Part shown: in pieces, positions 17,768 through 26,356 of the stretch
How positions within the stretch are numbered: position 1 is the first letter of the stretch
Layout: every line of letters starts with the position of its first letter
Assembly (NCBI RefSeq): GCF_009906955.1
Contig: NZ_CP047656.1
Location: 1,629,501-1,693,500, forward strand
DNA length: 64,000 nt
Direction: 5' to 3'
Source: Paraglaciecola mesophila
Lineage (GTDB): Bacteria > Pseudomonadota > Gammaproteobacteria > Enterobacterales > Alteromonadaceae
Position numbers and translations under genes: made by a program
Notes under the pieces: generated by a model
What the model saw: the letters and a program-made list of their open reading frames with translations, nothing else
Database searches by the model: none
Told to the model about the DNA's origin: nothing

Positions 17768-19561
17768 TTATGAAAATAACGTTTGTATAATCACCTTACG
17801 GGTATTTTCAGGATCAATAACGGCATCAATCTCAAGCACACTTGCCACTTCTGTGGCTTGACCGTTTGCGTATTGTGTTGCAACAAGTTTTTCGAATAAC
17901 TGCTGACGCGCATGTGGATCCTCTTGGGCGGCAAGCTCTTTACTAAATCCCAATTTAACCGCTCCTTCTAATCCCATACCGCCAAACTCACCGGTTGGCC
18001 ATGACAACATATAGTCCGGTTTCATCGTGCTGCCCCCTAACAAAGCCTGTGCACCGAGGCCGTAACATTTGCGGATTGCCACAGCAATTAAAGGGACCGT
18101 TAGCTTGGCTCCAGAGGTAAATAATGCCGACAGGCGTCTGACTGCTCCTTGTTGCTCATGCTGGGGACCCACCATAAAACCAGGGGTATCGCATAAGCTT
18201 ATCAGTGGGATTGAAAACGCATTGCATAGGCGCATAAATTCTGAGGCTTTTTCACCGGCTTCAACGTCTATCGCGCCCCCTAATACCTTACAGTCACTGG
18301 CTAAAACCCCCACTGGTTTACCATGAATACGCATAAAGCCAGTAATAATCGCGCCACCAAACTGTCGCTTTAACTCTGTAAAGCTATCTTCATCGCCCAA
18401 AATCGCGATTGCTTTTCGTATCTCATACACAAAACGGCGATCATCGGGTAACACCTCTCTTAGCGCTGCTTGCTGAGCGTCTTTCTCTACTTGGTCTTGC
18501 GGCGAATATTCAATGGCTCCTTGAAAATACCCTAAACAACGCTTTGCCAATTCAGACGCATGCACTTCGTCATCGGCGACAATATCCACCACCCCATTTG
18601 ATGCTTGTGTCTCAATGGGTCCTATGTCTTTTGCATTCACTTTGCCAAGACCACCACCTTCAATCATGGCCGGTCCTGCCATACCAATCCAAGACTTTTT
18701 CGTTGCGATACGAATATCTGCCGCGCCAAATAATGCCGCGTTACCGGCAAAACAATATCCGTTTGCCACCGCGATGCGTGGCACCACATCACTTAATGCT
18801 GCCCAACTGGAAAAAGATGCACACTGCAAACCCGAATTTACAATAGTGATATCAGTATCTCCTGGTCTACCTCCACCGCCTTCAGTAAACATGATAACCG
18901 GTAGAGATTGCGCTTGAGCCACGGCTAGAATACGGTCTAACTTTTGATGATGAAAGAAGCCTTGAGTGCCCGCCAGTACGCTGTAATCATTAATCACTAG
19001 GGCTGTTTTATAAGCTTGGGTTGATGCAGATACTCCCTCAGGTCGGTTAACCTCGCCCACTCCAGTGATAATGCCATCGGCGGCGGTGGCGGATTGAAGT
19101 TGCTGATAATCACGGCGCTGTCTCTGGGCGGCAACAGCAAACTGACCATATTCCATAAATTGCTGAGGATCGCATAATTGAGCAAGGTTTTGCCGCGCAC
19201 TTCTAAAACCTTGAGCTTGGCGTTTCGCTAATTGGGCGCCGCGCGCATCATCCAAAGTCGTTGCTCGGCGCTCTTTAAACTCATTTAATGCCTTGCCTGT
19301 GCTAGACATCACTTGTGCTTCGGTTGCTAAATGGCTTTCATTTTCTATTTCGAGCAACTCTTGTTCGAAATCCACTTCATCATCAACCTTGACCCAAACA
19401 TGTTTAACCTTGCCAGAATGACTGGCAACAACTGGTAAATCCGTGCCCATAATATGCAAGGTTAAAACGGTTTGCCCTTTGGTGACACTTTGCCCCTGTA
19501 AAACAGAGATTTCAGATACAACAGCGATAGAACTAGCAGTGATAATGGTCGAATGAGACAT
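17768..19561 (-). CDS. Acyl-CoA carboxylase-type carboxyltransferase fused to a lysine-less biotinyl-like domain
   Basis: The protein has 597 residues. Residues 1-75 look like a biotinyl/lipoyl domain: GQTVLTL, a turn, then SGKVKHVWVKVDDEVDFEQELLEIE (given as SGKVKHVWV and DEVDFEQELL). At the turn where biotin carboxyl carriers read A-M-K-M, this protein reads I-M-G-T (residues 37-40), so the biotinylated lysine is replaced by Gly39. From about residue 110 on it is a PF01039-type carboxyltransferase, with FTEGGGGRPGDT, CFAGNAALFGAADI, DTPGFMVGPQHEQQGAVRR and WPTGEFGGMGLEGAVKLG (each a hallmark of beta-type subunits). The reaction would be carboxyl transfer from biotin to an acyl-CoA. No biotin carboxylase gene lies beside it, so its carrier must come from elsewhere. 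The substrate is unknown. Confidence 0.8.
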   Translation of the reverse strand: MSHSTIITASSIAVVSEISVLQGQSVTKGQTVLTLHIMGTDLPVVASHSGKVKHVWVKVDDEVDFEQELLEIENESHLATEAQVMSSTGKALNEFKERRATTLDDARGAQLAKRQAQGFRSARQNLAQLCDPQQFMEYGQFAVAAQRQRRDYQQLQSATAADGIITGVGEVNRPEGVSASTQAYKTALVINDYSVLAGTQGFFHHQKLDRILAVAQAQSLPVIMFTEGGGGRPGDTDITIVNSGLQCASFSSWAALSDVVPRIAVANGYCFAGNAALFGAADIRIATKKSWIGMAGPAMIEGGGLGKVNAKDIGPIETQASNGVVDIVADDEVHASELAKRCLGYFQGAIEYSPQDQVEKDAQQAALREVLPDDRRFVYEIRKAIAILGDEDSFTELKRQFGGAIITGFMRIHGKPVGVLASDCKVLGGAIDVEAGEKASEFMRLCNAFSIPLISLCDTPGFMVGPQHEQQGAVRRLSALFTSGAKLTVPLIAVAIRKCYGLGAQALLGGSTMKPDYMLSWPTGEFGGMGLEGAVKLGFSKELAAQEDPHARQQLFEKLVATQYANGQATEVASVLEIDAVIDPENTRKVIIQTLFS

Positions 19562-19675
19562 AGTACTTCTTAAAGTTAGTATAAACGTTAATATTAGAGT
19601 GAATTAAAAGGAGTCCGTTAATATTGCGAAGAAAAAATGTACCGGTAAATCCCAAGATGTGCTTAGCGAACTCGG

Positions 19676-21649
19676 TTAATCGCCTTCCAGTAAAAACCGC
19701 TCCGCTCTCTCAACACGTCTAGGTTTTCCACTGATCACCAGTACATCACCGATATTTAGTATTGTGTCTGATGGTGGGTTTTCTAATTCAATATTGTCCC
19801 TGCGCAGCCCCTTTACCTTGACTCCTGAACGGGTAATATTCAGTTCTGTTAAAGACTTACCTACCGCAAACGCATTGTTTGCAATCACCACAGCATGCAT
19901 AAACTCCAATTTGTCTTGTTTCTCATAGCTTAATTCCGTGGTTTCGCCAGGAAAGAAGCCATGCATGTTGCCATAGTGCCCTTTGCGCTCTTTACGCACC
20001 CGTTTCAAAATGCGTGACATAGGAATACCTGACAAGTGCAACACCTGAGACACTAACATCAAGCTCCCCTCTAGAATTTCAGGTACCACCTGACTGGCGC
20101 CTGCACTGTAAAGTTCGCTCATGCGATAGTCTTTACGAGTGCGAACAACGATAGGTAAATCTGGATACAAACTTGAGATAAGCTGAATAACGGCCATCGC
20201 TTTATTGTGTTCGTCAAAAGTAATGAGCACGAGTTTCGCTCTTTCTATCCCCACCGCTCTAAGGATATCTTTCTGACGAACATCACCAAAGTAAACCGGT
20301 TGACCAGCACTTTGACTTTCGTGTACCCGCACTGGATCGGCGTCAATCACTAGATAGGGGATCGCCTCACTTTTCAGTAACCGGCTAACAGACTGACCTA
20401 CCCGACCAAAGCCCATAATGATCACATGGTCGTGCATCTGTTCGTGTTGACTGGCAAGGGTTTCACTGGCCTCCAACGCCGGGGTTGGCGCATTGACAAT
20501 TCGCTTAGCAAAATCAGAGCTTCGGGTCACTAACCAAGGCGTCATGGCCATACTCAAAATACCGATACTGAGAATAAGTGAGCCAACCTGCGTAGACAAA
20601 ATGTTGTGATCCACTGCCAGAGCGGCGATCACAAAACTAAACTCACCCATTTGGCATAACTTAAAACCTGCTGCCCATGCGTCCTCTTTCGGCACTCCGA
20701 ACAAGCCGCCTGTTAAACGAATGATGAGCACTTTAATCAGCAACATTGCACCTAAGCCTAACAATGCCCAGTGCCACTGTGCTAATAAATCAGTGAGATT
20801 CAGCCGCATACCTATGGTTATAAAAAACAGCCCCATCAAAATATCTCGAAACGGCCGAATATCCGCTTCTAACTGATATTTATATTGACTCTCACCAAGC
20901 ATCATACCGGCTAAAAATGCCCCTAGCGCCATGGATAAACCGAACGAATATGTCAGCCCAGCAGCCATCAACGCGACCAAAATAGTGGTTAATACAAACA
21001 GCTCATCTGTGCGGGTTTGGGCGACTTCGGTAAATACCCTGGGCAGTATCCATTTACCGACAGACATCAGAATAAATACCACTACAATCCCTTTAACAAT
21101 GGATAAGGAAATGGCCACACTGAGACTTTCACCACCCCCAATGGCTAGAAGCGGCACGACAATTAATAAGGGGACAACGGCTAAATCTTGAAAAAGCAGA
21201 ATACTTACCGCCATTTGCGCACGAGACGTATTTAAAATACCCATATCATTGGTTTGTTTGATGACAATAGCGGTAGAGGAAAGCGCCACGATACTACCCA
21301 CAATAATTGCGGATGGCAGGCTAACACCAAGCAACATGCTAATCCCCATAAATGCAACTGTTGTGAGTAGCATTTGACCTAAGCCCACGCCAAATACCAT
21401 TTGGCGCATAGCAATCATCTTAGGCAAAGAAAACTCTAGCCCCAGAGAAAATAGAAGAAAAACCACCCCGAGCTCAGCGAAAGTTTGCATATCTTCTGGG
21501 TGTTCAAATAACGCAAGTAAATCGGGACCGGCAAGAATACCGCAATACAAGTAGGCCAAAATAGGCGGCAAGTTTATGCGCTTAAACAACCACACACTTG
21601 CCACGGCGACGGCCATTAATATCACTATATTTGAAAAAATCCCATGCAT
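19676..21649 (-). CDS. CPA2-family cation/proton antiporter with TrkA (RCK) domains
   Basis: This inner-membrane antiporter has 657 residues from the ATG at 21649, which is preceded by AAGGTGG. A GTG at 21664 is the longer alternative. The first ~385 residues form about 12-13 membrane segments of the Na+/H+ exchanger fold (LPPILAYLYCGILAGP, LGVVFLLFSLGLEFSL, GSIVALSSTAIVIKQ). A Rossmann TrkA-N domain follows, with GFGRVGQS and a later VIDADPVRV, and then a TrkA-C domain ending ISGKPRRVERAERFLLEGD. The layout matches KefB/KefC/YbaL. No ancillary KefF/KefG flavoprotein gene is adjacent, so glutathione-gated K+ efflux is not proven. The gene is divergent from the GGDEF gene. Confidence 0.88.
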   Translation of the reverse strand: MHGIFSNIVILMAVAVASVWLFKRINLPPILAYLYCGILAGPDLLALFEHPEDMQTFAELGVVFLLFSLGLEFSLPKMIAMRQMVFGVGLGQMLLTTVAFMGISMLLGVSLPSAIIVGSIVALSSTAIVIKQTNDMGILNTSRAQMAVSILLFQDLAVVPLLIVVPLLAIGGGESLSVAISLSIVKGIVVVFILMSVGKWILPRVFTEVAQTRTDELFVLTTILVALMAAGLTYSFGLSMALGAFLAGMMLGESQYKYQLEADIRPFRDILMGLFFITIGMRLNLTDLLAQWHWALLGLGAMLLIKVLIIRLTGGLFGVPKEDAWAAGFKLCQMGEFSFVIAALAVDHNILSTQVGSLILSIGILSMAMTPWLVTRSSDFAKRIVNAPTPALEASETLASQHEQMHDHVIIMGFGRVGQSVSRLLKSEAIPYLVIDADPVRVHESQSAGQPVYFGDVRQKDILRAVGIERAKLVLITFDEHNKAMAVIQLISSLYPDLPIVVRTRKDYRMSELYSAGASQVVPEILEGSLMLVSQVLHLSGIPMSRILKRVRKERKGHYGNMHGFFPGETTELSYEKQDKLEFMHAVVIANNAFAVGKSLTELNITRSGVKVKGLRRDNIELENPPSDTILNIGDVLVISGKPRRVERAERFLLEGD

Positions 21650-21776
21650 TACAAGGGTTACCACCTTTTATCTAATAAATTCCATTTTTGGGCACGAATA
21701 CTGCTTAGTTTAAGCATTATCGTAAAACAGAGTGCTATTTATAGCGAGTTCGCCAATTTTTTGGCAGGAGTCATAG

Positions 21777-22640
21777 GTGGAGCAACTTAATCAGCTTTAT
21801 GAACAACACGTGGGCGAAAATGTATTTAATCCAGGACACTACGCCCCGGTTTTAAATCAACATGAACTCAGTGCTTTCTTTCAAAAATGGTTAACCACGA
21901 TTGACCTGACCGTACTTAGCGAGCTATTTTTTCAGCAACTTCAAAATACGTTACCCCTGTGTGGCTTAAAAATCCAGTGTAATCACAACGACATTCACTA
22001 TGGAGAGATAGCAAAGAGTCGACATCATAAACACTTAGCTGTGCGTCAAGATGAAAAGCAAATTGCGATGATTCACTACGCATTTTCTCGAACGTTGGCC
22101 ATGCGTGAATGGCAAATTGTCCAGCAATTGCACATGTTATTTAAAAACCCGTTAAAAAACGGTTTAGAATATGAGCGCATAAAACTTGCGGCGACCAGAG
22201 ATAACTTAACATCACTGAGAAACCGCAGCAGTTTTAATGACACCATGCATCGCTTATTTAGCCATGCAAAACGCCAACCCAGCCAATTTGCCCTTTTGGT
22301 TATCGACCTTAATAAATTTAAACAAGTGAACGATCAATACGGCCATTCACATGGTGATAAAATACTTATCACCTGCGCCGACACGATTTCAACCTGTTTG
22401 CGTGACACTGATTATGCTTTTCGCTATGGCGGAGACGAATTCTGTTGCCTGCTCACCGACACCTGCATTGATTCATGTGAACAAATAGTTCAGCGAATTC
22501 AACAGGCGTTCAAGCAAAATCACTTTCTCGCCCAGCATGATATTGGCTGCAGTATTGGCAGTGCTATCTATCATCAGGAAGACACAGAACACAGCTTATT
22601 TATGCGCGCAGATGCTGCCATGTATCGCAATAAAAAGTAA
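21777..22640 (+). CDS. GGDEF diguanylate cyclase with intact I-site
   Basis: This 287-residue soluble protein starts with GTG, chosen because GGCAGGAG lies 5-12 bases upstream. Residues 1-120 form an N-terminal region with no domain I recognise. A short helix then leads into a diguanylate cyclase domain: DNLTSLRNR at about 142-150, LVIDLNKFKQVND, and the active-site GGDEF at 218-222. The product-inhibition site RDTD (RxxD) lies exactly five residues before it. The enzyme should make cyclic di-GMP and be feedback inhibited. It is followed at 164 bp by the receiver-like TPR gene on the same strand. Confidence 0.9.
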   Translation: MEQLNQLYEQHVGENVFNPGHYAPVLNQHELSAFFQKWLTTIDLTVLSELFFQQLQNTLPLCGLKIQCNHNDIHYGEIAKSRHHKHLAVRQDEKQIAMIHYAFSRTLAMREWQIVQQLHMLFKNPLKNGLEYERIKLAATRDNLTSLRNRSSFNDTMHRLFSHAKRQPSQFALLVIDLNKFKQVNDQYGHSHGDKILITCADTISTCLRDTDYAFRYGGDEFCCLLTDTCIDSCEQIVQRIQQAFKQNHFLAQHDIGCSIGSAIYHQEDTEHSLFMRADAAMYRNKK

Positions 22641-22803
22641 TCCATGCTTCCACTTTCGTTATTAAAGAGGCTGAGCAGAATGAGAGCCAATTCGGTTGTC
22701 AAATAGGTATCTATATTAAAAAGTGATTGAGCTTATCCATCGTTCAATATAACGTTGTGTCATAACAACAAGATACCTATAAACACGGTTAGATGGATTT
22801 AGT

Positions 22804-24450
22804 GTGATTAAGATACCAGCTCAGGCGCCCATCAGTGAGCTACATGTGCTAGTTATTGATGGCCAATCTTTAGTGCAAGACACCATTAAGTCAGCCTTTC
22901 TTGAAGTAGGTATCGAAAACGTGCGTTGTGCGCAAAATGCGTTTTACGCTATTCGCCTGTGTGAGCACATCCGTTTTGACATGATCTTAGTGGCGTTTGA
23001 TGTTCGCAGTGACAAAGATGGTTTTAGCCTACTTGAAGAAATGCGTTTCAAAGGGTTTATTGCAAAAACCACCAGCGTCATTTTTCTCAGCGCTGATACG
23101 AGTCCTGAATTGGTGAATTGTGTCATTGAGCTTCAGCCCGACGATTTCTGGGTTAAGCCGTTGGACAAATATCGCGTCGCTCAGCGCATTAATCATATTT
23201 TAAAGATTAAAAGTCAATTGTATCGTTTGAACTACTGCTTCGATAATCAAGAATACCCAAGCGCTATTTACCTAGCACAACGTCAACTTGAAGATGAGTC
23301 ACTTGCCCAATATCGACCGCAAATTAACCGTTTGATCGGTCGCTGTTTAGTTAACTTGCAAGAATATGCTGACGCAGAAGCGTTTTACCGCTCATTGCTC
23401 AAAGAATGTGACTACGGTTGGGTGGCAGTAGGGTTACTCAGAAGCTTATTACAGCAAGGTAAGAAAATGGAAGCACAAGCGCTTGCAGATGATTTATTAG
23501 AACGTGACGATACCCGCTTTGCCACATACGATACCCTCACAGAATACTACATTAACCAAGAAGACTATGAGAAAGGGTATGAGCTTATCAAAGAAGCCAG
23601 CAAGCTAGCCCCGCGAAACATTCAGCGACACCGAAAAGCATGGGATCTTGCCCGCCTAAACCACGATCCTATGGGGCAATATCTGGCCACTCAAAATATG
23701 GCCAAATATGCTAAAAACTCAATTCATGATAGTCCTGAGCTTGTTCTTAATGTGATACGTGCTGGCATAGATTTAGCCAGCACAGTTTCAAACTCACAAG
23801 CGAAGAACTTGCTAGCAGAGACCGAGCGTAAACTGCTCAAGGTCCAGCAAGACTTTGCTCATATCAATGACTTTAAAAATCAATTAATTGTTATCCAAGC
23901 GCGGCTATTAAGCTTAAAAGATAAAAAGAAGCAAGCGGAAGAACTGATGCAACTTCAAGCTCAGGTCAACAGCTGGCACTCAGTTGAAGACAACTTGGAT
24001 AAGGTCAAAGCTTTTCATGAAATTGGTCAGCGGGAGCAATCGTTAGCGATTCTTGAGCGTATGAAAGAACAAATCAATGGCAATGAGTTTACAAACCAAG
24101 TCATGGCTGAATATTTAGAGCAAGAACAATTTGAACGTTCAGAGATTCACCACAATCCCAAGGAATTGGCCGAAATGGCCTCAGTACACTACAAAAACAA
24201 GCGCTTTTCCCCAGCCTATAAGCTACTTACTCAAGCGCTACAGTTATCCCCAAAAAACACCAATATTGGCCTAAGCTTGCTAAAAGTACTGGCTCGCTTA
24301 GCACAGGATGATGGCTTAAACGAAGAGCAGGAAAGTGGCTTAAAGCATTGCAAAACCCTATTAAAAACGGCCAACTTAAGTACACAGCAAAAAATTAAGC
24401 AAGCGCAATATATTGATTCAATAAAGCAACATCAGGCAACGCGTCATTAA
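22804..24450 (+). CDS. TPR protein with degenerate receiver domain
   Basis: This protein has 548 residues and a GTG start. Residues 12-135 fold as a response-regulator receiver: HVLVIDGQS, DMILVAFDVRSDKDGF, VIFLSADTS and DDFWVKPL are the beta strands 1, 3, 4 and 5. The acidic pair is reduced to D19-G20, and the phosphoacceptor position holds Ala64, while S96 and K118 remain. It is therefore probably not phosphorylated. From about 165 to the end come helical tetratricopeptide-type repeats (for example YADAEAFYRSLLKE, KGYELIKEASKLAPRN, FSPAYKLLTQALQLSP). It follows the diguanylate cyclase gene and may be a protein-protein scaffold. The role is unknown. Confidence 0.82.
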   Translation: MIKIPAQAPISELHVLVIDGQSLVQDTIKSAFLEVGIENVRCAQNAFYAIRLCEHIRFDMILVAFDVRSDKDGFSLLEEMRFKGFIAKTTSVIFLSADTSPELVNCVIELQPDDFWVKPLDKYRVAQRINHILKIKSQLYRLNYCFDNQEYPSAIYLAQRQLEDESLAQYRPQINRLIGRCLVNLQEYADAEAFYRSLLKECDYGWVAVGLLRSLLQQGKKMEAQALADDLLERDDTRFATYDTLTEYYINQEDYEKGYELIKEASKLAPRNIQRHRKAWDLARLNHDPMGQYLATQNMAKYAKNSIHDSPELVLNVIRAGIDLASTVSNSQAKNLLAETERKLLKVQQDFAHINDFKNQLIVIQARLLSLKDKKKQAEELMQLQAQVNSWHSVEDNLDKVKAFHEIGQREQSLAILERMKEQINGNEFTNQVMAEYLEQEQFERSEIHHNPKELAEMASVHYKNKRFSPAYKLLTQALQLSPKNTNIGLSLLKVLARLAQDDGLNEEQESGLKHCKTLLKTANLSTQQKIKQAQYIDSIKQHQATRH

Positions 24451-24565
24451 ATACAACATGCTAATGGCGCTCCAAATATAAACCCTTTCGTTGCCAGCCA
24501 AAAGGAGATTACTATCCTGCTCACTAACAAGAATTCACCTGCGTACTTCGCAAACCGTCTATAGT

Positions 24566-25459
24566 ATGACGATAATTTCTCAAACTGCGTCCTTGGAAAT
24601 GCTGTTAGCGGTCGTCGATAATGGAGGATTTAGCGCAGCGGCCAAACAACTCGACACTCAAGTTGCTCGCGTGTCGCGCGCTATTGCAAAGTTAGAGCAA
24701 GATCTTGATTGCACCTTATTAAATCGCACCACAAGGCGCGTGGAGCTCACCCAAGAAGGGCTTCTTTTTATCAACGATGTACGTGCCAGTCTACAACAGC
24801 TCAACTACGCAGAATCTAGGTTACGTGAACTCAAACAAACGCCCACAGGCACGTTAAGGGTCGATGCAGCCTCTCCTTTCATGCTCCACCAATTAACCCC
24901 ATTGATAGCAGGTTTTCTAGAAGCTTATCCCCTGATCGAACTGGAGTTAATTTCCAATGAAAGCATCATTGATTTAATTGAGAAACGTACTGATGTCGCT
25001 ATTCGCATAGGCCAACTGGAAGACTCGAACTTACACGCTAGGCTATTAGGAAGCAGTCAGTTGCATTTAGTCGCCAGCCCAGCATACTTGCAGAGGTTAT
25101 CCCCCCCGATTAGCTTAGAAACACTCGCGGAATGCAGCATTATCGGCTTTGCCCATTCAGCTAATCTGAACAACTGGCCATTGAAATACACTTTACCCAA
25201 ACCACTCAAACCCAACATTTTAGGTAGCAGTGGTGAAACTATTCGTCAACTGTGCATACAAGGTAACGGCGTTGCGTTGTTGTCCGATTTTATGATCGCA
25301 AAGGACGTACGTGAAGGGAGACTGGTTAAAGTACTCCAAGGAAGTGTGATTAGCCCACACCCAAGAGAGCAAATAAACGCCGTATATTATAAAAACACCT
25401 CGTTATCTTCTCGTATCAGCGCATTTTTGGATTATATACAAGACAAACTCACCCTCTAA
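24566..25459 (+). CDS. LysR-family transcriptional regulator
   Basis: This 297-residue regulator starts from the ATG at 24566, where homology to the family begins; upstream in-frame codons lack family resemblance. The N-terminal winged helix-turn-helix is LEMLLAVVDNGGFSAAAKQLD followed by VSRAIAKLEQDL and LLNRTTRRVELT. The C-terminal co-inducer domain spans about 90-290 (GTLRVDAASPFMLHQLTPL onward). It fits the CrgA/PA0477-like LysR branch. The adjacent lipase-like gene is convergent and ends only 8 bp away, so no divergent target gene is apparent. Confidence 0.92.
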   Translation: MTIISQTASLEMLLAVVDNGGFSAAAKQLDTQVARVSRAIAKLEQDLDCTLLNRTTRRVELTQEGLLFINDVRASLQQLNYAESRLRELKQTPTGTLRVDAASPFMLHQLTPLIAGFLEAYPLIELELISNESIIDLIEKRTDVAIRIGQLEDSNLHARLLGSSQLHLVASPAYLQRLSPPISLETLAECSIIGFAHSANLNNWPLKYTLPKPLKPNILGSSGETIRQLCIQGNGVALLSDFMIAKDVREGRLVKVLQGSVISPHPREQINAVYYKNTSLSSRISAFLDYIQDKLTL

Positions 25460-25467
25460 AATAACGC

Positions 25468-26253
25468 CTAGTGCTTATCGAAAAAGTCTTTATTGCGTAT
25501 ATATTTGTGCATATAGTGATATGAAATAGGTGAAATAAGCCAGCTAGTGAGCGTTTTGTATAAACGCACAGATGGCCGTATATTTTCGTAAATTCGTTCA
25601 TTATGCAGCCAAAGATTACGCCCCACATGTTTGAATATACCCGGCAAAGGGGGTAAAAAGGTAATAATGTCTAAATCGCAGCAGATACGATAAGTGCGTC
25701 GGTGTAGCGTGTAGTGTTTGTAAAAGCTCCTAAATCCTGTGGATGGCTGACCAAAGGTCACTACCCTGCGCACTGGGGTATCAAACCGTCTTTCTAACCA
25801 ATCAGCGGTCAAAATAGCCATAGCACCGCCAGATGAGTGGCCTGTCAAACTAATTCGCTTTCCTCTCGCTATCAAAGGGGCTAACACTTTTTCAATCTGC
25901 TGATAGATACTCAGCGCTTCATCTTCAGGCTCTGCCCCCGCAACCTTTTGATTAAGCAACCTGTCGTAACCAAAGTGAATGTAATACACGGTATTTCCGA
26001 AACGCTTACGCTTAGGAATACAACACAAGTTAGTTAACCAGTCACTCAATACTTGAGAGCCGCGAAATACGACTATCACCTCTTTCTTTTTTTCTTGCCA
26101 TAATATACGCGCTAAAACATGACCTTGGCGATTTCTGATTGCCACGTGCCCGTGCACTGAGAACCCGAGGTCTACATGATCAAAGGTTTTTGGATAGGCT
26201 AATTTGCATAACACTGCATAGCGTTCATATTGGTAGCGTTTGAGTTTTTTCAA
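25468..26253 (-). CDS. Lipase class 3 family protein
   Basis: This alpha/beta-hydrolase of 261 residues resembles fungal-type triacylglycerol lipases (class 3). The evidence is VIVVFRGSQVLSDWLTNL (oxyanion-side strand), the nucleophile elbow GHSSGG at about 139-144, VVTFGQPSTG with a likely acid residue in DLDIITFLPP, and a C-terminal His in a YHYMHKY context. There is no signal peptide, so it is cytoplasmic or exported by a non-Sec route. It lies downstream of tilS on the same strand with a gap of about 100 bp. The physiological substrate is unknown. Confidence 0.82.
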   Translation of the reverse strand: MKKLKRYQYERYAVLCKLAYPKTFDHVDLGFSVHGHVAIRNRQGHVLARILWQEKKKEVIVVFRGSQVLSDWLTNLCCIPKRKRFGNTVYYIHFGYDRLLNQKVAGAEPEDEALSIYQQIEKVLAPLIARGKRISLTGHSSGGAMAILTADWLERRFDTPVRRVVTFGQPSTGFRSFYKHYTLHRRTYRICCDLDIITFLPPLPGIFKHVGRNLWLHNERIYENIRPSVRLYKTLTSWLISPISYHYMHKYIRNKDFFDKH

Positions 26254-26356
26254 GTAACGAAAAAGAGGTAGTCAGTCAATGCTTGCAGGCTACTGATGTT
26301 TTATGACACTCCCGTGACTAACGTGGCAGAATATTGTTAAATCTTGTTACGACTCC

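Noticed and set aside
18409..18846. A 145-codon plus-strand ORF
   Set aside because: It lies entirely antisense to the carboxyltransferase gene, and its composition follows the sense codons.
24491..24565. Longer N-terminus for the LysR regulator
   Set aside because: The extra 25 residues have no family resemblance, and the helix-turn-helix begins just after the ATG at 24566.
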